DNA of 64,000 bases, taken from the NCBI RefSeq assembly GCF_002257695.2, contig NZ_CP155571.1; one strand, 5' to 3'. The position numbers and the translations under genes are program-made. Below, piece by piece: positions 60,244 through 64,000 of this stretch; the first letter of the stretch is position 1; the number at the start of each line of letters is the position of its first letter. Below the pieces are notes generated by a model. That model did not search any database. It had not been told where the DNA came from and worked only from the letters and a program-made list of their open reading frames with translations. This DNA is from Sporomusa acidovorans. Lineage in GTDB: Bacteria > Bacillota > Negativicutes > Sporomusales > Sporomusaceae.

Positions 60244-60450
60244 CTATTTAATACCAGTTTTAGTGCGCTCATAAGTAATCTTACCTTGAGCAACTTCTTC
60301 CAGCGCAATTGTTACCGGCTTATTGGATTTGGATTCGGCCAGTGGCTGTTGTCCGTCCATAATCTCACGTGCTCGTTTGGCAGCTAATACTACCAAGGTA
60401 TATTTACTGTCAACCTTTTTTACAAGTACATCTAATGATGGATTAATCAT
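60244..60450 (-). CDS. rpoZ: RNA polymerase omega subunit
   Basis: Omega stabilises the RNA polymerase core. The 68-residue protein shows the conserved YTLVVLAAKRAREI segment followed by KSNKPVTIALEEVAQGKI. An AGGGG site precedes the ATG. Its position between gmk and coaBC is the classic Firmicute order. Confidence 0.96.
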   Translation of the reverse strand: MINPSLDVLVKKVDSKYTLVVLAAKRAREIMDGQQPLAESKSNKPVTIALEEVAQGKITYERTKTGIK

Positions 60451-60473
60451 AATGTTTCCCCTTACTTATTATT

Positions 60474-61109
60474 TTACATATTGAAGGCTTTTTTATCGAT
60501 ATAACCTGCTTGGTAAAGGTGATCAATCAAAGTGGTATTCCGTTCTGCCTTTAATTTTTCGGCAGCAATAATGGTTTCAATTTTTTGTACAGCTGCCGTT
60601 ACTTGGTCATTTACCACAATATAGTGATAATTTTGAGCCAGAGACAGTTCACTGCTGGCACAATTTAAACGCTTCTTTATGACATCAAGACTGTCTGTTC
60701 CACGCTTAAAAATTCTGTCAGCAAGCTCATCCAACGAAGGTGGAATAATATAAATATAAACACCATCTGGAAATTTCTCTTTTACCTTCATCGCTCCCTG
60801 AGTGTCGATTTCTAAAACAATGTCAAATCCTTTATTTAGTTGTTCAAGCACATAATGACGGGGTGTTCCATAGAAATTGCCGTAGACTTCGGCCCACTCG
60901 AGTAGGTCGTCAGCCACAATCATGGACTTGAATTTTTCTTTGGTGATAAACAAATAGTTTACACCGTCAATTTCGCCTTCTCTTGGTTGTCTGGTAGTAG
61001 CAGATATTGAGTATTTCAAATGGGGATTGTTTCGCAGTAACTCCCGACAAATAGTGCCCTTGCCTGTGCCGGAAGGACCGGAAACAACAATCAATATACC
61101 CTGTGCCAT
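60474..61109 (-). CDS. gmk: Guanylate kinase
   Basis: Gmk phosphorylates GMP to GDP. The 211-residue enzyme has the P-loop SGPSGTGKGT (8-17), SISATTRQPREGEIDGVNY, FLEWAEVYGNFYGT-like GMP-binding residues and LEIDTQGAMKVK. The ATG at 61109 has AAGGAG seven bases upstream; the longer frame from 61145 lacks support. It follows remA closely and is upstream of rpoZ. Confidence 0.97.
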   Translation of the reverse strand: MAQGILIVVSGPSGTGKGTICRELLRNNPHLKYSISATTRQPREGEIDGVNYLFITKEKFKSMIVADDLLEWAEVYGNFYGTPRHYVLEQLNKGFDIVLEIDTQGAMKVKEKFPDGVYIYIIPPSLDELADRIFKRGTDSLDVIKKRLNCASSELSLAQNYHYIVVNDQVTAAVQKIETIIAAEKLKAERNTTLIDHLYQAGYIDKKAFNM

Positions 61110-61128
61110 CGGCAATCTCCTTCCACGC

Positions 61129-61395
61129 TTATTCCGGTGTATCATCGCTCGTATCTTTGCTGGTTAAGCGGTGAGCTACCGTTTCAGGCTGTACTGCTGA
61201 TAAAATGACATGGTCGCTATCGGTGATGATAACAGCGCGCGTACGGCGACCATACGTAGCATCTATCAGCATACCACGGTCTCTAGCTTCTTGAATAATA
61301 CGTTTAATGGGAGCCGACTCGGGGCTGACAATAGAAATAATCCGATTAGCCGAAACAATATTGCCAAAGCCAATATTAATTAATTTTATATCCAT
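61129..61395 (-). CDS. remA: RemA-like DNA-binding regulator (DUF370)
   Basis: RemA activates extracellular matrix genes in Bacillus and binds DNA. The 88-residue protein starts MDIKLINIGFGNIVSANRI and contains ARDRGMLIDATYGRRTRAVIITDS, the DUF370 signature. ATG 61395 has AGGAGG seven bases upstream; the longer frame from 61437 precedes it. Its place between yloC and gmk is conserved across Firmicutes. Confidence 0.95.
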   Translation of the reverse strand: MDIKLINIGFGNIVSANRIISIVSPESAPIKRIIQEARDRGMLIDATYGRRTRAVIITDSDHVILSAVQPETVAHRLTSKDTSDDTPE

Positions 61396-61450
61396 TATGA
61401 CTCCTCCTATACATTTATAGGCTATTTTAAAATGCAATGCTCTTTTACTA

Positions 61451-62335
61451 CTACTCTATGTTTTGGATTTGCTCTCTGATCTTCTCGATTTCACTTTTAA
61501 TTTCTACCACAATATTGGCAATAGTAGAATCGTTGGCTTTGGAAGCAATCGTATTTGTTTCACGATTTATTTCTTGAACAATAAAATCCAACTTGCGTCC
61601 TACAGCTTCGGAAGATCTCACTGTTGTATGGAATTGGGACAGGTGGCTTTTGAGTCTGACAATTTCTTCCGTAAAATTAGTCCTGTCAGCAAAAATGGCT
61701 GTCTCCTGCAGCAATCTGGATTCATCAGGATCTGCCCCTACAGAGGCTAACAGTTCACGTATGCGAGACAACAGTTTTTCACGGTATTCAACGAGAATTT
61801 GCGGCGCACGGTCTTCTATTGCGGCGATTAATAGGTTGAGCTTGTCGATTCGTGCCAGTAAATCGTGTTCAATATTAGTTCCTTCGGCTTCCCGCATTTT
61901 CATCAGATTACTGATTGCGTCATTAATGGCGGTTGCTAATTTGGGCCACAACTGTTCTACATCTTCACTAACTTCCACCACTTTAAGTACTTCCGGATAT
62001 TTTGATATATGGTAGATACTATCGGTAGCCGGCATTTCTAATATCTGAGCTAATTCTCTCATTGCATTATGGTAAGCGATTGCTAATTCTTTGTCAACCC
62101 TTACCGTTCTTTTCTTTTCCCCATATTCATCAACTGTGATAAAAGCATCTACCCGTCCGCGTAAAATACTGCTGGCAATTGTGCGACGGATCTTATCCTC
62201 CAAGCTGCCTAAAGTCTTAGGCATCCGGATAACGATTTCATTATAGCGGTGGTTGACCGCTTTAATCTCAGCGACAATATGATAATTTAAGTCGATATAC
62301 TCACCCCGGCCAAAACCGGTCATACTCTTGAGCAC
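61451..62335 (-). CDS. yloC: YicC/YloC family endoribonuclease
   Basis: Members of this family are RNases implicated in stress and RNA decay. The 294-residue, largely helical protein starts MLKSMTGFGRGE and has VNHRYNEIVIRMP, GRVDAFITVDE, and the C-terminal KLDFIVQEINRETNTIASKAND. The start is GTG with GGAAGGTG upstream. It is the first gene of the yloC-remA-gmk-rpoZ-coaBC operon. Confidence 0.95.
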   Translation of the reverse strand: MLKSMTGFGRGEYIDLNYHIVAEIKAVNHRYNEIVIRMPKTLGSLEDKIRRTIASSILRGRVDAFITVDEYGEKKRTVRVDKELAIAYHNAMRELAQILEMPATDSIYHISKYPEVLKVVEVSEDVEQLWPKLATAINDAISNLMKMREAEGTNIEHDLLARIDKLNLLIAAIEDRAPQILVEYREKLLSRIRELLASVGADPDESRLLQETAIFADRTNFTEEIVRLKSHLSQFHTTVRSSEAVGRKLDFIVQEINRETNTIASKANDSTIANIVVEIKSEIEKIREQIQNIE

Positions 62336-62447
62336 GAACTTTGCACCTTCCTTTGCGTATGTTATTATTAGCGGATAACACGATTTTAACCGTAGATTTT
62401 TTCATTTACTTCGCTTTGCTTATCCTAAATCCCTTTTCTATAAAAAA

Positions 62448-62474
62448 AATAAATGGAGATAATCTCCATTTATT
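62448..62474 (-). terminator. Terminator of the exported-protein gene
   Basis: A near-perfect palindrome AATAAATGGAGAT-A-ATCTCCATTTATT lies ten bases after the stop codon; the minus strand continues with eight T. Confidence 0.88.
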
Positions 62475-62483
62475 GATAAAATT

Positions 62484-63086
62484 TTATTTAAAATTAGGTA
62501 AATTGAAATAAAAACGGTGTTCTTGTTTATCTTTGGTTGTTACTGTCAAGATAATAGGGTTATCTAAATTTATTTCTTGTTCGCGAAAATAAAAATAGGA
62601 GTAATTAATAAATTGGGGCTCCCCGGAAGGCCAGGATGTTTTGGCAGGAGCATTGATTAAAGAATGGTAAGGTCTAATTATTTTCTTGTCTTGCTTAATG
62701 AAAACTCGCATACCATTACTAAAATTTTCACTATTACCGTTAATTGTTAAGCTAAACACCAGGCAACCGGCATAATCAGCCAGAATTTTTTCACTGTCGG
62801 CAAGCTGGACTGATTGATTGTTTCTCGCTTTATCGCGAGCATCGTTGGCTAAGAGTAAAAACGGAGTGTACAAATAAGCCCTCTCTGTTTTAGCATTAAT
62901 AACAGATGCCTGTTCTTCATAAGCAAGCCAAGGCTGAAGAAAATCGGTAAGGGCTAATTGCTTGTGTTTGGTGCCATACTCCTGCGCCTCCAGGATAACG
63001 TCCCTGTTTACTAAGGCGATTGCATTAGTTGACAAAGGAATAGACAGTAAGATGATTAAGCTGAGAATACCAGTAATGAGTTTCAT
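62484..63086 (-). CDS. Exported protein of unknown function
   Basis: This 200-residue protein has a clear N-terminal signal peptide (about 1-22, cleavage probably after STNA) and a mature part rich in beta strands with no domain I recognise. Notable stretches are LEAQEYGTKHK, TPFLLLANDAR and the C-terminal FYFNLPNF. ATG 63086 has GGAGGTG eight bases upstream; the longer frame from 63140 is excluded. It is monocistronic, with its own terminator. Confidence 0.8.
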   Translation of the reverse strand: MKLITGILSLIILLSIPLSTNAIALVNRDVILEAQEYGTKHKQLALTDFLQPWLAYEEQASVINAKTERAYLYTPFLLLANDARDKARNNQSVQLADSEKILADYAGCLVFSLTINGNSENFSNGMRVFIKQDKKIIRPYHSLINAPAKTSWPSGEPQFINYSYFYFREQEINLDNPIILTVTTKDKQEHRFYFNLPNFK

Positions 63087-63175
63087 CTCAACACCTCCGC
63101 TGACAATATATCTTGCCGTATAAATATTAGGCGCAGGCATAAAAAATTCCTTTTTTTCTGAAATTAAAAATCAAC

Positions 63176-63212
63176 TAATAATAAGCGGCTCCATAAGAGC
63201 CGGCTTATTATG
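63176..63212 (-). other. Inverted repeat between dapF and the exported-protein gene
   Basis: ATAATAAG-CGGCT and AGCCGGCTTATTAT pair with one bulged C over a short loop. It may terminate dapF transcripts; the minus strand afterwards is T-rich but interrupted. Confidence 0.5.
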
Positions 63213-63226
63213 CATTATTAGCAATA

Positions 63227-63306
63227 TAACCTTTCTGAGATAGTATGTAAGAACGACTAGGGCGTTGCTAGCACCCTAAAAGGCTTGATACAAGCCCCCG
63301 TCTTTT
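63227..63306 (-). repeat. Interspersed intergenic repeat, copy 4 (inverted)
   Basis: On the minus strand it reads AAAAGAC, a GGGGGCTTGTATCAAGCC hairpin, a GGGTGCTAGCAACGCCC hairpin, TAGTCGTTCTTAC, then ATCTCAGAAAGGTTA. The order and the last two blocks match copy 3. It lies directly after the dapF stop and can act as its terminator. Confidence 0.65.
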
Positions 63307-63307
63307 C

Positions 63308-64000
63308 TTATAGCAAATATTCGCCGCGAAACACTTCTACGGCCGGTCCTGATTTATAAATATGGTTATTGTCAGCCCACTCAATAAGAAGGTCACCACC
63401 GTCCAATTTAACCGTGGCTTGACGGTCAGTGTGCTTATTTAATACTGAGGCCACTAGCGCGGCACTGGCACCAGTACCACAGGCTTTGGTTATGCCGGCG
63501 CCCCGTTCCCATACCCGCATTCTAATTGTTTGGCGGTTAAGAACTTGGATAAATTCAACGTTAGTTTTTTTGGGAAACAAGGAATGTGTTTCAATTTTCG
63601 GTCCGATATGTGCTATATTGATTTTGCTTATATCGTTGACAAAAATGACGCAGTGCGGGTTCCCCATAGAAACACATGTGATAGTAAAAGTCTCTCCTTC
63701 TACTGTTAAAGGCATGTTTACTATTGGTTCTTCGTAACTACCAACAACCGGAATTTCAACCGGCCTTAATCTCGGTTCTCCCATATTTACTTTAACTGTT
63801 TGCAATACGCCATCTTTAAATACAAGTTCAGGGGTAATAATCCCCGCTAAGGTATCGAGCGTAATTACTGTTTTATTAATAAGACCATTTTCATAAAGAT
63901 AACGGGCGACACAGCGAGTGGCATTGCCGCACATATCGGCTTCGCTGCCGTCTGAGTTGAAAATGCGCATTTTAAAATCAGCAATCGCTGATGGCAGCAG
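63308..64000 (-). CDS. dapF: Diaminopimelate epimerase, 5'-truncated
   Basis: DapF converts LL- to meso-diaminopimelate for lysine and peptidoglycan. The frame runs off the window end; about 230 of ~280 residues remain. Visible are FKMRIFNSDGSEADMCGN with the first catalytic Cys, VSMGNPHCVIFV, and the second catalytic Cys in KACGTGASAAL. The ten codons before the internal ATG at 63970 continue the family pattern, so that ATG is not the start. Confidence 0.96.
   Translation of the reverse strand: MLPSAIADFKMRIFNSDGSEADMCGNATRCVARYLYENGLINKTVITLDTLAGIITPELVFKDGVLQTVKVNMGEPRLRPVEIPVVGSYEEPIVNMPLTVEGETFTITCVSMGNPHCVIFVNDISKINIAHIGPKIETHSLFPKKTNVEFIQVLNRQTIRMRVWERGAGITKACGTGASAALVASVLNKHTDRQATVKLDGGDLLIEWADNNHIYKSGPAVEVFRGEYLL

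Noticed and set aside
1..64000. CRISPR arrays, tRNA, rRNA, insertion sequences
   Set aside because: I saw no regularly spaced repeats, no cloverleaf sequences and no transposase or IS ends.

Overview
The window comes from a moderately AT-rich, spore-forming member of the Firmicutes. Three things point to the Negativicutes, probably Sporomusaceae: small ferritin-like/CotF-type spore coat proteins, a LexA with a Bacillus-type operator, and the pairing of Clostridia-style operons (yloC-remA-gmk-rpoZ-coaBC, priA-def-fmt-rsmB-rlmN) with FixCX and short PssA/Psd. The species assignment is inference. No prophage, CRISPR array, insertion sequence, rRNA or tRNA was seen. The window is almost entirely chromosomal core genes, most on the minus strand. 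Most interest lies in the intergenic DNA.

Layout. 1-5.8 kb (+): truncated hflX, a YnbB-type PLP enzyme, a TPR membrane protein, a PRC-barrel protein and a VanW/G5 protein. 5.8-8.5 kb: lexA (-) with its own operator, an unknown Cys-containing protein (-), a hairpin-rich region, and a three-gene spore-coat-like operon (+). 8.5-20.8 kb (-): trypsin-like protease, patatin, methyltransferase, PduL, ASCH protein, aminotransferase, then a methylthioadenosine/adenosylhomocysteine salvage block (mtaD-sahH-mtnP) with a HAD phosphatase, a TIGR04086-type membrane protein, surE and queE-queD. 20.9-26.6 kb (-): envelope genes (processive glycosyltransferase, pssA, psd, WecG/TagA transferase, class A PBP). 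26.7-29.1 kb: polysaccharide deacetylase (+) and guaB (-). 29.3-30.9 kb (+): fixC-fixX. 31-35.1 kb (-): small proteins, a decayed TVP38/DedA-like gene, recG and a DUF1858 gene. 35.3 kb: rpmB (+), followed by 700 bp of nested inverted repeats.

36.2-41.4 kb (-): hslO, yfcE and a riboflavin operon (ribD-ribE-ribBA-ribH) behind an FMN riboswitch. 41.5-49.6 kb (-): fhaA-fhaB-stp-ftsW-pbpA-pknB-rsgA-rpe, a cell-wall/division signalling operon in the order familiar from Actinobacteria. 49.7-56.9 kb (-): rlmN, rsmB, DUF116, fmt, def and priA, covering translation quality control and replication restart. 57.1-57.5 kb: a two-gene HMA-like operon. 57.6-59 kb: metK under a SAM-I riboswitch. 59-62.3 kb: coaBC, rpoZ, gmk, remA, yloC. 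The window ends with an exported protein of unknown function and a truncated dapF.

Most notable in the hunt are: (a) two elements in 35.6-36.2 kb that share a conserved ~33-nt core inside unrelated but self-complementary arms; (b) a four-copy interspersed intergenic repeat; (c) several orphan plus-strand terminators and stacked hairpins that may mark small RNAs; (d) an SOS box in front of a HAD phosphatase; and (e) possible AUU start codons for lexA and recG.
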